Positions 34,487 to 43,152 are shown, counted from the stretch's first letter. The stretch: DNA of 64,000 bases from Bradyrhizobium sp. 190 (GCF_023073415.1 NZ_JADPJL010000008.1:930001-994000); one strand, 5' to 3'. The notes: a model not told the origin generated them from the sequence alone. Program-made: numbers and translations.

Positions 34487-34834
34487 ATGGCTGAGGACGA
34501 CCCGACCGACGAGATTTCACTCATCGAGGAGCGGCTCGAGGAGCTAGCCGAAGTCTCGGAGCGATGCCGGAAGATCATTATGGTTTCCAAGGCGGTCATC
34601 GCCGGCGGCGTCGTATTGCTGCTCGTCATGATGCTCGGCCTGTTCGGCTCAAGTCAGGTTGCCGCCCTCGGATCGATCGCCGCGGTACTCGGCGGAATCG
34701 TCTCGCTCGGATCGAATGTCAGCACGTTGCGGCAAACGAGCGACGCCATCAGCGCCGCCGAGGCGCTCCGTTCGGATCTGATCGGCAGGATCGATCTACG
34801 GGTGGTTGGTGATAGCCCCATGAAACTGAGTTGA
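34487..34834 (+). CDS. Small membrane protein, unknown function
   Basis: 115 residues from ATG 34487. An acidic N-terminal coil (DPTDEISLIEERLEELAEVSERC) is followed by a hydrophobic helix (AVIAGGVVLLLVMMLGLFG) and a second weaker one (VAALGSIAAVLGGIVSLGS), then a short polar end. Predicted inner-membrane hairpin. No family name available. Confidence 0.72.
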   Translation: MAEDDPTDEISLIEERLEELAEVSERCRKIIMVSKAVIAGGVVLLLVMMLGLFGSSQVAALGSIAAVLGGIVSLGSNVSTLRQTSDAISAAEALRSDLIGRIDLRVVGDSPMKLS

Positions 34835-34865
34835 CGTGGGTGCTCGTGAAGGCCGTGCGTAGTCC

Positions 34866-34958
34866 GTAGGGTGGGCAAAGCGAAGCGTGCCCACCATTTC
34901 ACGGCGATTACTGCGGACAGATGGTGGGCACGTCGCTACGCTCCTTTGCCCACCCTAC
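34866..34958. repeat. Palindromic repeat, GTAGGGTGGGCAAAG family, full copy
   Basis: Outer arms GTAGGGTGGGCAAAG / CTTTGCCCACCCTAC-like (GCTCCTTTGCCCACCCTAC) and inner GTGCCCACCAT / ATGGTGGGCAC as in the copy at 5621-5712. It lies between convergent genes. Confidence 0.88.
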
Positions 34959-34971
34959 GAAGCTACGAAGC

Positions 34972-36216
34972 TCACTTCATCCCCGTACAACTCGCATAGA
35001 AAGTCGTTGTCGCTGGCCAGTCCGAGAACATGCCGCGGATGCCGACCTGTTTGGCGAGCACGTCCAGCACCGTCAGCGTATCGCCGTCGCGATCGACCGC
35101 TGATCTGATCGATTTGTGATAGAAGCCACCGCCCTTGTGCAGCGGGCCGTCGCGCTCCAGCGACCAGCCGATCAGGTCGAGGCCGGCGGCCTTCGCCGCC
35201 TTGGCGTATTCGGACGGGACGATTTCCTTGTCGTTCAGCGTCAGCATGGTCCAGATCGGCGGTCCGAGGATCGCGACGCCTTGCGCCTTCAATTCCGCCA
35301 TCGAGGGCTTCCAGGTTTCGGGTTTGGCGGGATCGAGACCCTGCTTCTCGTAGCGGTCCTCGAGATACACCGCCTGCGCCCCGAACGCCGGCTCGGTCTT
35401 CACCCAATAGAGCACGTCGGCGAGATTAAAACTTTGCGCAAACACGTCGCTCGGGGGAATGCCGGCCTTCTTGTAGGCCGCAATCATCTGGCCCGCGTAT
35501 TTCTCCTGCGTGTAATCGCCGTCGAACGGCATCGCCACTTCGGGCGCCTTCAATTCCGGCGTGAATTTGGCCCCCAGGCTCTTGATCAGCGCGATGCTCT
35601 CGTCATGCGTCATCAGCGTGCCGGAATTGGCGTAAAGATCGGTGCGCCAGCGCGGCGTGCCGTTCTGGTACTCCTCCGGCGTCTTCGCATCCGCGTTAAA
35701 GCCGTCCATCTTCGCGGTCAGTCGCCGGAATTCGGCGAGCGTGATGTCGCTGGTGCAGCACTTTGCCGACGCCTTCTTGCCGGTGGAGGGATCGGCCGGG
35801 CTGAAGGCCTGCGTGCATTTTGCGGCAAGCTCCGGCACCGTCAAAATGTTGGTCGTGGTGTGCAGGTCGCATTGCGAATGGCGGCAGACCAGTTCGCGGT
35901 CTTTGGTAAAGGTCACGTCGCATTCGATGATGCCGGCACCCATCCGGGCGGCCGCCACATAAGACTCTTTCGTGTGCTCGGGAAACTCCAGCGCGGCGCC
36001 GCGGTGGCCGATGGAAAAGTCGGTCTTGCGAAACGGCCCGGTGCATTGGCTGAGCTGTTGCTTCAGCGGCCCGTCCTTCATCTTGTCGACCAGATAAAAC
36101 GGCCGCGGCCCGATCTGCGGCTCGCGGGGGAGGGCGATATCCTGCGCCGCGGCAGGAATGGTCGCGGTCAGGAACCAGAGCGCGGAGAGAAGGGCGGAGC
36201 GATGGCGGGCAGGCAT
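34972..36216 (-). CDS. Exported glycerophosphodiester phosphodiesterase
   Basis: 414 residues from ATG 36216 (GAGG eight bases upstream); the frame stays open 55 codons further through a palindrome and is not used. Signal peptide [37 protein letters not shown] has the catalytic HR and Glu, [22 protein letters not shown] the metal-binding E-x-D and His. It hydrolyses glycerophosphodiesters to glycerol-3-phosphate in the periplasm. Eight-plus Cys (for example [22 protein letters not shown]) suggest disulfides and resemble the larger fungal-like branch of the family. Its 3' end is duplicated in decayed form at 26535-26704. Confidence 0.92.
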   Translation of the reverse strand: MPARHRSALLSALWFLTATIPAAAQDIALPREPQIGPRPFYLVDKMKDGPLKQQLSQCTGPFRKTDFSIGHRGAALEFPEHTKESYVAAARMGAGIIECDVTFTKDRELVCRHSQCDLHTTTNILTVPELAAKCTQAFSPADPSTGKKASAKCCTSDITLAEFRRLTAKMDGFNADAKTPEEYQNGTPRWRTDLYANSGTLMTHDESIALIKSLGAKFTPELKAPEVAMPFDGDYTQEKYAGQMIAAYKKAGIPPSDVFAQSFNLADVLYWVKTEPAFGAQAVYLEDRYEKQGLDPAKPETWKPSMAELKAQGVAILGPPIWTMLTLNDKEIVPSEYAKAAKAAGLDLIGWSLERDGPLHKGGGFYHKSIRSAVDRDGDTLTVLDVLAKQVGIRGMFSDWPATTTFYASCTGMK

Positions 36217-36294
36217 GGGAGGCACCTCGGATAACGCGTTGCGCGCGGCCTTGATATCACGGAGCATGTGACAGTTTGAATGGTGCGTAGGTGC

Positions 36295-36386
36295 GTAGGG
36301 TGGGCAAAGGCGCGCTTGCGCCGTGCCCACCACTTCACACACCGTTGTTGATGGATGGTGGGCACGCTGCGCTTTGCCCACCCTAC
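36295..36386. repeat. Palindromic repeat, GTAGGGTGGGCAAAG family, full copy
   Basis: GTAGGGTGGGCAAAGGCGCG ... GCGCTTTGCCCACCCTAC, with inner GTGCCCACCA / TGGTGGGCAC. It occupies the divergent gap between the glycerophosphodiesterase and the next gene. Confidence 0.9.
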
Positions 36387-36408
36387 AAGAAAGTTAGGGA
36401 GAAGAAAC

Positions 36409-36735
36409 ATGCCCGCAGCCTTTTTCGTCGTCCGCGCCACCGTGAGCGACCCGGCCAAACGCCAGGCCTTCGACACCTGGTATTCGCGTGAACATCTGCC
36501 GGATGCCATGAAATCGTTCGGCGCGCTGAAGGCATGGCGCTACTGGAGCGACACCGATCCGTCGCTGCACCATGCGATGTACCAATTCACGGACAAGGCC
36601 GCGTTGGAGCGCGCGATTGAAGGGCCGGAGCTCAAGCGCCTGGTGGCCGATTTCAACCGCGACTGGCCGGACGTGACGCGAACACGGGAGGTGCTGCTGC
36701 TGGCGGAAGAGTTCGTACCGGCTGAAATGAAATAG
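36409..36735 (+). CDS. Conserved hypothetical protein, ferredoxin-like (dimeric alpha-beta) fold likely
   Basis: 108 residues from ATG 36409 with AGGGAGAAG before it. AFFVVRATVSDPAKRQAFDTWYSREHLPDAM looks like the EthD/ABM-type strand-helix with a YxxEHxP motif (here YSREHLPDA), and the order strand-helix-strand-strand-helix-strand fits an alpha-beta barrel dimer. No activity assigned. The palindromic repeat lies directly upstream, so the promoter is probably within or beside it. Confidence 0.72.
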   Translation: MPAAFFVVRATVSDPAKRQAFDTWYSREHLPDAMKSFGALKAWRYWSDTDPSLHHAMYQFTDKAALERAIEGPELKRLVADFNRDWPDVTRTREVLLLAEEFVPAEMK

Positions 36736-36922
36736 CGTCACACGCGAGCGCGACGCAGAAATGCCTCAGCAATGACACATGTTCCGGTGTGAGCATCAGC
36801 GCGCAAAAATAAGCTTGGATCAGCTTTGTTCGCAGCAAAGCTGAACGCGCAGTTCACCGCGCATTCATCTCGGCACATCGAAACTCTCTTTCTCGCACAC
36901 AGCAGACGGAGGAGGAGATGTG

Positions 36923-37264
36923 ATGGAACGCCGCCACTTTCTGAAACTCGCCTTTGGATTTGCCGCGGGCGGCATCGCGCTTGCAGCGAGCGCGCAGGCC
37001 GCGCCGCTGATGCCGGCGCCGCTCGCCGACGACGCCAAACTGCCTGCCAATCCTGATGCCCAATCCGCCGTCACATCAGGCGATGAGGCCGACCGCCTCA
37101 CACCCGAAGAAGTGCGCTGGGGCCGTGGCCGCGGTCGTCATCGCGGCTGGGGTCGCCGGCGCTGGGGTTGGCGCCGCCGCCGGTGGCGTCGCAGGCATTG
37201 GGGCTGGCATCGCCGCCGTCGTTGGCGCCGCCGCTATTGGCGTCGTCGTCGTCACTACTGGTAA
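36923..37264 (+). CDS. Twin-arginine-signal protein with Trp/Arg-rich tail
   Basis: 113 residues; GGAGGAG six bases before ATG 36923. MERRHFLKLAFGFAAGGIALAA is a clear twin-Arg signal ending at ASAQA. The mature protein has a short spacer and LTPEEVRWGRGRGRHRG, then almost only Trp, Arg, His and Gly in WRRRRW-like repeats to the terminal HYW. A highly cationic aromatic tail of this kind could bind membranes, polysaccharide or nucleic acid. The family appears repeatedly in Bradyrhizobium as an unnamed signal protein. An intrinsic terminator follows. Confidence 0.8.
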   Translation: MERRHFLKLAFGFAAGGIALAASAQAAPLMPAPLADDAKLPANPDAQSAVTSGDEADRLTPEEVRWGRGRGRHRGWGRRRWGWRRRRWRRRHWGWHRRRRWRRRYWRRRRHYW

Positions 37265-37293
37265 GTCGCCGCCCGGGATTGCTTACAAGGAAT

Positions 37294-37322
37294 AAAAAAA
37301 GCCCCGCGCGAGCGGGGCTTTT
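37294..37322. terminator. Bidirectional intrinsic terminator
   Basis: A7, GCCCCGC (37301-37307), loop GCGA, GCGGGGC (37312-37318), TTTT. The A and T tracts serve both strands, between the convergent genes ending at 37264 and 37340. Confidence 0.9.
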
Positions 37323-37339
37323 GTCGTGCATTGGAAATG

Positions 37340-37594
37340 TCAGTAAGCGCGGCAGCGTCCATGGCGCCACACGGTGCCGTAAGGGCACCCGCGACCGGGC
37401 CGCACCACGACGACCGGAGCTGCGGGCCGCACCACGACGACCGGGGCCGGACGAACCACAACTGCCCGGCGATTGGGCTGGCAACCGCCATAGGGACCGC
37501 GATGCCAGCCGGGGCCGCATCCGCCCGCGGCTTCCGCCGCGCTGAAGCTGGCAACGGTGCCCAGGGCCAAAACTGCTGCGAAAAGGTACTTCAA
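37340..37594 (-). CDS. GCG_CRPN-type small exported Cys/Pro-rich protein
   Basis: 84 residues from TTG 37594 with GGGAGAA upstream. Signal peptide KYLFAAVLALGTVASFSAAEA, then GGCGPGWHRGPYGGCQPN, a VVVRPAP/VVVVRP repeat block and a CPYGTVWRHGRCRAY end. This is the GCG_CRPN pattern (GCG near the mature N-terminus, C..P..N) seen in many small rhizobial secreted proteins. Four Cys probably form two disulfides. Function unknown. Confidence 0.8.
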   Translation of the reverse strand: MKYLFAAVLALGTVASFSAAEAAGGCGPGWHRGPYGGCQPNRRAVVVRPAPVVVVRPAAPVVVVRPGRGCPYGTVWRHGRCRAY

Positions 37595-37678
37595 TGTTTT
37601 CTCCCGTTCTTGGCCGCAAGGCGGCACGGAACGGAACTTAGTCCCGAGACCTGAATGGAACATGAATGTTCCCTGGTG

Positions 37679-38686
37679 CTACGGGGCGGCCAGAAATCCG
37701 AGCAACAGTTCGTTATATTTGCCCGATGCCTCCAGAAACACCAGATGCCCCGTGTTCGGGACCACCTCGGCCCGGCCCTTCGCCATCCTGGCGGCGAGGG
37801 CTTTGGCGAGCTCGGCGTTCTGTCCCATTTTCGCGCGCAGCGCCTCCGGCGCATTGGCTCTTCCCGGCGCGTTGTGATCGTCGGCGCCCATCACGAACAG
37901 CGTCGGCTGCGTGATCAGCGGGATCTCGTGCGCGACAGGCTCGCGGTAGATCATTTGCGCGGAGCTGACGAAGGCGCGCAGCCAGCGCGGATATTCGGCG
38001 CTGCCCTTGATGTTGAAACGCGCATCGATGAAGGGCGTGACCTGTTCGGGCGGCAGCTTTAGCGCGTAATTGGTCTCGAGCTGCTTGCGATAGCCGTCTG
38101 CGGTGAGCTTGTCCTCGTTCTCCAAAATCTTCTCGGTCGGCGTCGGCGGCACGTAGAGCCGGTAATCCTCCAGGCCGATCGGGGCGGTCAGCGCCAGATG
38201 CACGATCCGGTCGGGATAGGCGCGCGCGATCCGGACGCCGAGCATGCCGCCGAGCGAATGCGCCACGATATCGGCTTTTGCAATTCCCAGATGATCGAGC
38301 AACGCGATCGTATTGCGCGCCAGCGTATCGAAATGCAGATCGCCCTGCGGCTTGGAGGATTTGCCGAAGCCGATCTGATCCGGCACGATCACGCGGTAGC
38401 CGGCATCGCTCAGCGTCTTGATGACAGGCGCCCAGTAGCTCGATGGAAAATTGCGGCCATGCAGCAGCACCACGGTGCGCCCGTTCGGCTGCGCGGGAGC
38501 TATATCCATATAGGCCATCCGCACCTGTTCGCCGTCGTTCACGAGCGGCAGCAGATGGACGGGGTAGGGATAGGCAAAGCCTTCGAGCGCAATGCCGTAG
38601 GGCTCGCGCGCGGCAGGCTCGGCTGCCTGCGCGCAGGCAAGGCTGCTCAGAAAAATTGCAAGGGTGATAATGATCGCGCGCCGCAT
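37679..38686 (-). CDS. Exported alpha/beta hydrolase
   Basis: 335 residues with signal peptide IIITLAIFLSSLACAQAA. VVLLHGRNFPSSYWAPVI (oxyanion hole), DIVAHSLGGMLGVRIA (nucleophile Ser), VMGADDHNAPG (acid) and PNTGHLVFLE (His) complete the triad. VIVPDQIGFGKSSKP is typical of haloperoxidase/epoxide-hydrolase-like members. Substrate unknown. Confidence 0.88.
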   Translation of the reverse strand: MRRAIIITLAIFLSSLACAQAAEPAAREPYGIALEGFAYPYPVHLLPLVNDGEQVRMAYMDIAPAQPNGRTVVLLHGRNFPSSYWAPVIKTLSDAGYRVIVPDQIGFGKSSKPQGDLHFDTLARNTIALLDHLGIAKADIVAHSLGGMLGVRIARAYPDRIVHLALTAPIGLEDYRLYVPPTPTEKILENEDKLTADGYRKQLETNYALKLPPEQVTPFIDARFNIKGSAEYPRWLRAFVSSAQMIYREPVAHEIPLITQPTLFVMGADDHNAPGRANAPEALRAKMGQNAELAKALAARMAKGRAEVVPNTGHLVFLEASGKYNELLLGFLAAP

Positions 38687-38779
38687 CGCATTCTCCGGCT
38701 GACAGGTTGCCGTCTTATTGATGCGATCGAACAGATCCGTAAAGCCGGCGCGGCTTCACATTTTGCGGAGATCAGGCCG

Positions 38780-38979
38780 CGAAGCGCAAGGATGTCTATG
38801 TCGGCATGCGCACGAACCTGTCGTCCCACAAAGTGTTCGATGGCGTGCCCCCCGGCGATCCACCAAGGAAAAGTTGCCTCCTGGAAAACGGTGGCAACCT
38901 CAGTCGGATTTAATGGCTTCCATGGCTTTTGGTGTTCGTACAGCATTGATGTAAATGCAGAGGCGTCAGCCCTGCGCAT
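38780..38979 (-). pseudogene. N-terminal fragment of a nucleotidyltransferase-domain gene
   Basis: The frame reads LNPTEVATVFQEATFPWWI then AGGHAIEHFVGRQVRAHADIDILALR, the start of aminoglycoside/lincosamide-type nucleotidyltransferase-fold proteins, including the HADIDIL metal-binding strand. After about 45 matching residues the similarity ends (RGLISAKCEAAP) and the frame continues into unrelated sequence. The rest of the domain is missing, so it is a truncated relic. It overlaps the 3' end of the ArsR-type gene by 14 bases. Confidence 0.7.
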
Positions 38980-39664
38980 TCCCGAACAGCATGGCGAACC
39001 GCTTTTCGCCGGTCCGGGTAAAATTGACGACGCGGCTGCCCGGCGTCGGGTCGCGCGCCGCCCAGTTGAGTTCGGTGAACCGGTTCATCACGGCGGCGCC
39101 CAGCGTGCCGGCGAGGTGATGGCGGCGTTCGCTCCAGTCGAGACAGGCCTTGCACACCGGACGGCGCGGGTGCGCCAGCGCCTCCGTGTCGATCTGCAGC
39201 GCCTCGGCCATGAAGCGCTTGCCCTCGCCGGTGAGTTCAATGTCCTGCTTTGTCTGCCGGACCAGACGCTGCTTGCGCAGGCTGTCGAGCATCTGCACGC
39301 CGAGATCGCCGGCCAGGTGGTCATAGCAGATCCGCGCCCGGCGCAGCGCCGGCTCTTTCGGTCCCGTGCGCACGCGGGTGTGGCCGGCACGCTCGGCCAG
39401 GCCCGCAAGGCCTTCGAGCACATGGGCGACATCGGGGCCGGTGAGGCGGTAGTAGCGGTGACGCCCCTGTTTTTCCGGCTCGATCAGGCCGCCGGCTTCG
39501 AGTTTCGCCAGATGCGAACTCGCGGTCTGCGGCGTGATGCCGGCCTGGTGCGCCAGCTCGCTCGCGGTCAGCGCGCGGCCGGTCATCAGCGCGGTCAGCA
39601 TATTGGAGCGCGCGGGATCGCCGACGAGAGAGGCGACCATAGCGATGTCGGGGCCTGCTTTCAT
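38966..39664 (-). CDS. ArsR-family winged-helix transcriptional regulator
   Basis: 232 residues. MVASLVGDPARSNMLTALMTGRALTASELA then HQAGITPQTASSHLAKLEAGGLI is the winged helix, with QGRHRYYRL as the wing. A ~130-residue C-terminal extension (CKACLDWSERRHHLAGTLGAAV) contains CxxC, possibly metal- or redox-sensing, as in long ArsR-like regulators of this order. Divergent from the NIPSNAP-like gene, which may be its target. Confidence 0.9.
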   Translation of the reverse strand: MKAGPDIAMVASLVGDPARSNMLTALMTGRALTASELAHQAGITPQTASSHLAKLEAGGLIEPEKQGRHRYYRLTGPDVAHVLEGLAGLAERAGHTRVRTGPKEPALRRARICYDHLAGDLGVQMLDSLRKQRLVRQTKQDIELTGEGKRFMAEALQIDTEALAHPRRPVCKACLDWSERRHHLAGTLGAAVMNRFTELNWAARDPTPGSRVVNFTRTGEKRFAMLFGNAQG

Positions 39665-39716
39665 AGTTCGATGTTAGCCGAAGCATTGACGTCGATCAAG
39701 CGGGTATTCTCACGGC

Positions 39717-39801
39717 CGTCATTGCGAGGAGCGCAAGCGACGAAGCAATCCATCGCGCGGCAAGCGGAGATATGGATTGCGTCGCTGCGCTCGCAATGAC
39801 G
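39717..39801. repeat. Palindromic repeat, CGTCATTGCGAG family
   Basis: CGTCATTGCGAGGAGCGCAA ... TGCGCTCGCAATGACG with an inner GAAGCAATCCAT / ATGGATTGCGTC pair. This is a well-known type of intergenic palindrome in Rhizobiales. It lies between the divergent regulator and NIPSNAP genes. Confidence 0.88.
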
Positions 39802-39824
39802 GTTACAACCACCGGAGATACGCC

Positions 39825-40133
39825 ATGACCATCACCGTTTTCATCCGCTACCAGCTCGATCCGTTCAAGCGCGCTCAGTTCGAGCAATACTCGAAAAACT
39901 GGCTCAGCATCATCCCGAAATGCGGCGGCGACCTGCTCGGCTACTGGATGCCGCACGAGGGCACCAACAACATCGCCTTTGCGCTGATCTCGTTCGAGAG
40001 TCTCGCGGCCTATGAAAGCTACCGGGCGCGGTTGCGCGCCGACAGCGAAGGCATGGCCAATTTCAATTTCGCCGAGGAGAACAAGTTCATCCTCGCGGAG
40101 GAGCGGACGTTCCTGCGCAAGGTCGTGGCGTGA
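39825..40133 (+). CDS. NIPSNAP family protein
   Basis: 102 residues from ATG 39825. [24 protein letters not shown] opens the dimeric alpha-beta barrel, with [24 protein letters not shown] and [15 protein letters not shown] following, as in NIPSNAP proteins. Function unknown; soluble. Divergent from the ArsR regulator with the palindrome in between, and 67 bases before the isocitrate-lyase-family gene. Confidence 0.85.
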   Translation: MTITVFIRYQLDPFKRAQFEQYSKNWLSIIPKCGGDLLGYWMPHEGTNNIAFALISFESLAAYESYRARLRADSEGMANFNFAEENKFILAEERTFLRKVVA

Positions 40134-40200
40134 GGCGTCTGGCGGAACGAGCCTTGCGCACCTATCTACGCGGCGCAAACAAACATGAGGGGAGCGACCT

Positions 40201-41013
40201 ATGCTGACACCTGCTGACAAACGCGCCGCATTCAGGAAATTGCACGAGAGCGGATGCTTCATCATCCCCAATCCCTTCGATGTCGGCAGCGCGGTAGCCT
40301 TGCAGCATCTCGGCTTCAAGGCACTGGCTTCCACCAGCGCAGGCTTTGCCTGGGCCATGGCCAAGGCCGACAACCGCGTCACTGTCGATGATGTCTGCAC
40401 CCATCTCGCCGAGATCTCCGCGGCGGTCGATATTCCTGTTAATGCCGACTTCGAGGACGGCTTTGCCCACGAGCCTGAAAAGGTCGGCGTCAATGTCGCC
40501 CGCGCCGTGAAGACCGGAGTTTCAGGCCTTTCGATCGAGGATTTTACCGGAGACAACGCAAAGCCGCTGTTCGATCGCGAGCTTGCGATCGATCGCATGC
40601 GGGCGGCACGCAAGGCGATCGATGCCGACAATAGCGGCGTGTTGCTCACCGGCCGGTGCGAGGCGTTCCTGCGCGGGCAGAAGGATCTGAAGCTCGTGAT
40701 CGACCGGCTCACCGCCTATGCCGAAGCCGGCGCCGATTGCCTCTATGCGCCCGGCATCTCGACGCCGGAAGAGATTTCGGCTGTGGTGAAGGCGGTCGCG
40801 CCAAAGCCCGTCAATCTGCTGGTCGGCGCGGCCGGCCCGTCGCTGAAGGTCGCGGGCGATCTCGGCGTCCGCCGCATCAGCGTCGGCGCTTCGCTGGCGC
40901 GGATGGCATGGGCCGGCTTCATGAAGGCATCAAAGGAGATGGCGGAGCAGGGGACGTTCAGCGAATTCGCCAACGGTTATCCCGGCGGCGAACTCAACAA
41001 GATGTTCAGCTAA
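40201..41013 (+). CDS. Isocitrate lyase/phosphoenolpyruvate mutase family protein
   Basis: 270 residues, (beta/alpha)8 enzyme. STSAGFAWAMAKADNRV, NADFEDGFA (metal-binding D-x-E/D), LSIEDFTGD and LLTGRCEAFLRG (TxRCEAF in place of KKCGH) identify the 2-methylisocitrate lyase/carboxyvinyl-carboxyphosphonate-mutase-like branch. It likely cleaves or forms a C-C bond next to a carboxylate, for example in oxaloacetate or methylisocitrate-type substrates. A 3' terminator follows. The last ~150 bases plus terminator are repeated at 47687-47930, on the other side of the RiPP cluster. Confidence 0.9.
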   Translation: MLTPADKRAAFRKLHESGCFIIPNPFDVGSAVALQHLGFKALASTSAGFAWAMAKADNRVTVDDVCTHLAEISAAVDIPVNADFEDGFAHEPEKVGVNVARAVKTGVSGLSIEDFTGDNAKPLFDRELAIDRMRAARKAIDADNSGVLLTGRCEAFLRGQKDLKLVIDRLTAYAEAGADCLYAPGISTPEEISAVVKAVAPKPVNLLVGAAGPSLKVAGDLGVRRISVGASLARMAWAGFMKASKEMAEQGTFSEFANGYPGGELNKMFS

Positions 41014-41107
41014 AGCATGAACGCATAAATTCAGAGCGGCCGGCGGACGGCCGCTTTGGTGCGTATTCCGGACTCAAGTCGGACATCGTGTGAGGTCCGA
41101 AAAGTGT
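40864..41107 (+). repeat. Direct repeat copy 1 (3' end of the lyase gene and downstream)
   Basis: About 244 bases matching 47687-47930 in the same orientation: GCATCAAAGGAGATGGCGGA, GCAGGGGACGTTCA and GGTTATCCCGGCGGCGAACT are shared exactly, other positions differ by substitutions, with near-equal length. I estimate roughly 90% identity by eye. The two copies bracket 6.6 kb. Confidence 0.88.
41036..41057 (+). terminator. Intrinsic terminator after the lyase-family gene
   Basis: GCGGCCG (41036-41042), GCGGA, CGGCCGC (41048-41054), TTT. In the second repeat copy the right arm is mutated (GGCCCGC), so that hairpin is broken. Confidence 0.7.
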
Positions 41108-41129
41108 CAATAGGCGACCGTCGCCGCGT

Positions 41130-41616
41130 TACATATTTTCCAGCATACGCCGCTGGAGATTTGCGGCGTTGGGCTGCCTTTTGGCCCACTCCATGTTATA
41201 TTCGCTGTCGATCTTTACCCAATACGTACGGGTAGGCGCATCGCTCCCATCAAGTGAGTTGAAAGTGCATGTCGCCCTTTCTCGAATGTGGCGCCGATAG
41301 AGTCCTGAGCTTGGTAGTCGATGAGCGCGACATATTGAACCGGCAGTACCCGCGCGGCTTGGACCATGGCGTTTCTGGTTGATTCTGGTACGGCCCGAAA
41401 CGGGTCGGCGAAGAACTCGGTGAATGTGATTGTTCTTCTAGACTCGTCTACGCCAATCCGTTGATAGGTGGACGGAACCACCAGCCGCTCCTTGATGGCT
41501 TTCTCGCAGGTCTGCACAGATTGAGAGGTGAACGGCGGGTAGCCACGAATGTAAGCATAGCCAAGAACAACAACACCAAAGACCAGGACTGCTGCAATGG
41601 CGAGCTTAACCTTCAT
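41130..41616 (-). pseudogene. Small membrane-anchored hypothetical gene, frameshifted
   Basis: ATG 41616 opens a frame with an N-terminal hydrophobic anchor (KLAIAAVLVFGVVVLGYAY) and CEKAIKERLVVPSTYQRIG. Near 41287-41290 the frame should shift: the in-frame product ends as EKGRHALSTH..., while the neighbouring frame continues sensibly as IRERATCTFNSLDG, RTYWVKIDSEYNMEW and ends LQRRMLENM with a stop at 41130. Restoring one base gives about 161 residues with a coherent CTF/CEK pattern. Either a one-base deletion inactivated the gene or the base is a sequence error. Function unknown. Confidence 0.72.
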
Positions 41617-42042
41617 CTGTGACTCTTACAGGCTTTTGCCAACTTGACTGCATGTTGGCCAACGCGCGCACTTTGCACCACGCCAATCAACAGAACCCAA
41701 ATCGAAGGCAGATCATTTGGCGTGCAGTCGTTACTAAGCGCTAACGATTTCCGCTGTGGGTCAATCGCATCGGTTTGAAGATGTCCGAGTCACTTCCGCT
41801 TTACCCCTCATAGCCGACGTTCGCCGGGAGGATCGGCAGGTCCGAAAAGTGCCACAAGCGCCCTCATGTATTGCGGGGACAAGGTTAGTAGGCCTAGTTG
41901 TGGTTGCAACGCTTGGAGTGCGGAGATTGCTCAGCCGCAAGCGGGAGTGCGCGCGATCGGGCCATTACCTCCCGCGCTCCAGGCTCGCGGTCGGCTTGCG
42001 CGTGGCGAACTGATCACGGTTGGCGCCTGCGAGCGCTCTGGC
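41617..42042. other. Gap with a recurring short motif, no gene
   Basis: No supported frame. ACTTCCGCTTTACCCCTCAT (about 41790) and GGTCCGAAAAGTGCC (41841-41855) belong to a dispersed repeat that also appears at 41093-41106, 47915-47930 and 57455-57470. Confidence 0.5.
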
Positions 42043-42912
42043 CTAGCGCTTCGGCTTTGGCAGCACCATCCGGCCCTGTGAGGCAATGCCACCCCACTTG
42101 GCGGACCAGGCGACTTCCGAGGCGGAGGGTTGCTCGGTGTCTCTCTGACCTCGAGCACCCTGCAGCGCAAACAGGGCGCCCTGGGGATCGGCACATCGCG
42201 CGATCCAGCAGCCATCCGGCAATTCGGTCGGACCCTGGAGGATCCGGCCTCCGCCATCATTGACGCGCTGGGCTGCCGCGCCGATGTCGTCGACATTGAA
42301 GTAATAGAGCCAACATGATTGCGACACGCTCGGAAGCTTGGTGAGCATGCCACCGATCGTCTGCCCGGCTGCCGAAAACAATTGATAGAAGTCTGCCGGA
42401 TCGGTTTCATCGTCGGCCTTCTGCCAGCCAAAAAGCTCGCCGTAAAAATCAAAGATCTTGTTCCGGTCTTCAGCCAGCAACTCGTGCCATCCCACGCGCC
42501 CCAGCTCGTCCAGCCCACCGGGTTGTCGTTGGCCATACGTCAGTCCGCTAACCAGCGCAAAAGTTGCCTTTTGCGGATCGGCGACCACTGAAACCCGGCC
42601 GATATTGCTGTCCGTTGGCGGCAGCAGGACAGCGCCTCCACGACGCCTGATCTGTGTGGCCGTCGCATCCATGTCATCGACTGCGACGTAGCCGACCCAT
42701 CTCGGAGTTGCCCCCGATCGCCGTCCCTCTTCCGGGATATCCATAAGCCCGCCTACCGGAACTTCGCTGGCGGTAAGCACCGTGTAGGCCAGTTCCGGAG
42801 TCGACGCATCCTTCGCATCCCAGCCGACGACCTTGCCATAAAAGTCGCCCGCTGCCGCGACGTCCGTGGTCAGGAGCTCATACCAGGCGAAGCGTCCGAG
42901 TTGATTGACCAA
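42043..42912 (-). CDS. Two-domain VOC/glyoxalase-like protein
   Basis: 289 residues from TTG 42912, where GGAGAA lies upstream and the product starts like homologues (LVNQLGRFAWYELLTTD); the frame is open to 43056 without a ribosome site. Two VOC modules in tandem: FAWYELLTTDVAAAGDFYGKVVGW with RVSVVADPQKATFALVSG, and VGWHELLAEDRNKIFDFYGELFGW with WIARCADPQGALFALQG. Such proteins bind small hydrophobic compounds or act as accessory monooxygenase components. It is divergent from the RiPP precursor gene with a 240-bp shared promoter region, so a link in regulation or resistance is possible but unproven. Confidence 0.85.
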   Translation of the reverse strand: MVNQLGRFAWYELLTTDVAAAGDFYGKVVGWDAKDASTPELAYTVLTASEVPVGGLMDIPEEGRRSGATPRWVGYVAVDDMDATATQIRRRGGAVLLPPTDSNIGRVSVVADPQKATFALVSGLTYGQRQPGGLDELGRVGWHELLAEDRNKIFDFYGELFGWQKADDETDPADFYQLFSAAGQTIGGMLTKLPSVSQSCWLYYFNVDDIGAAAQRVNDGGGRILQGPTELPDGCWIARCADPQGALFALQGARGQRDTEQPSASEVAWSAKWGGIASQGRMVLPKPKR

Positions 42913-43104
42913 GCCAATTTCTCCGTTCTTGGAGATTGCGCACTGCACCAAGTCCCACGCGCTGCAATCTGCGCAATGGGCGCGGACCGTCGTTGCAACG
43001 TGCGAAAATGAGGCGACGTCGTTCATGAACATGAATGCTACCTGAACGAGCGCCATTACATTTTCGTGTGTGCATGAATCTTGCCTGCCTTATTTGGTCA
43101 GCGT

Positions 43105-43127
43105 AGGATCACTCCCACGGAGATCCT
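43105..43127 (+). promoter_or_regulatory. Leader hairpin before the precursor gene
   Basis: AGGAT-CA-CTCC-CAC-GGAG-ATCCT: an imperfect stem-loop that ends 12 bases before the GGAGG of the precursor gene. It could influence translation of the precursor. Inference from fold only. Confidence 0.35.
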
Positions 43128-43152
43128 TCTTGCAACTTTGGAGGATGCGACC

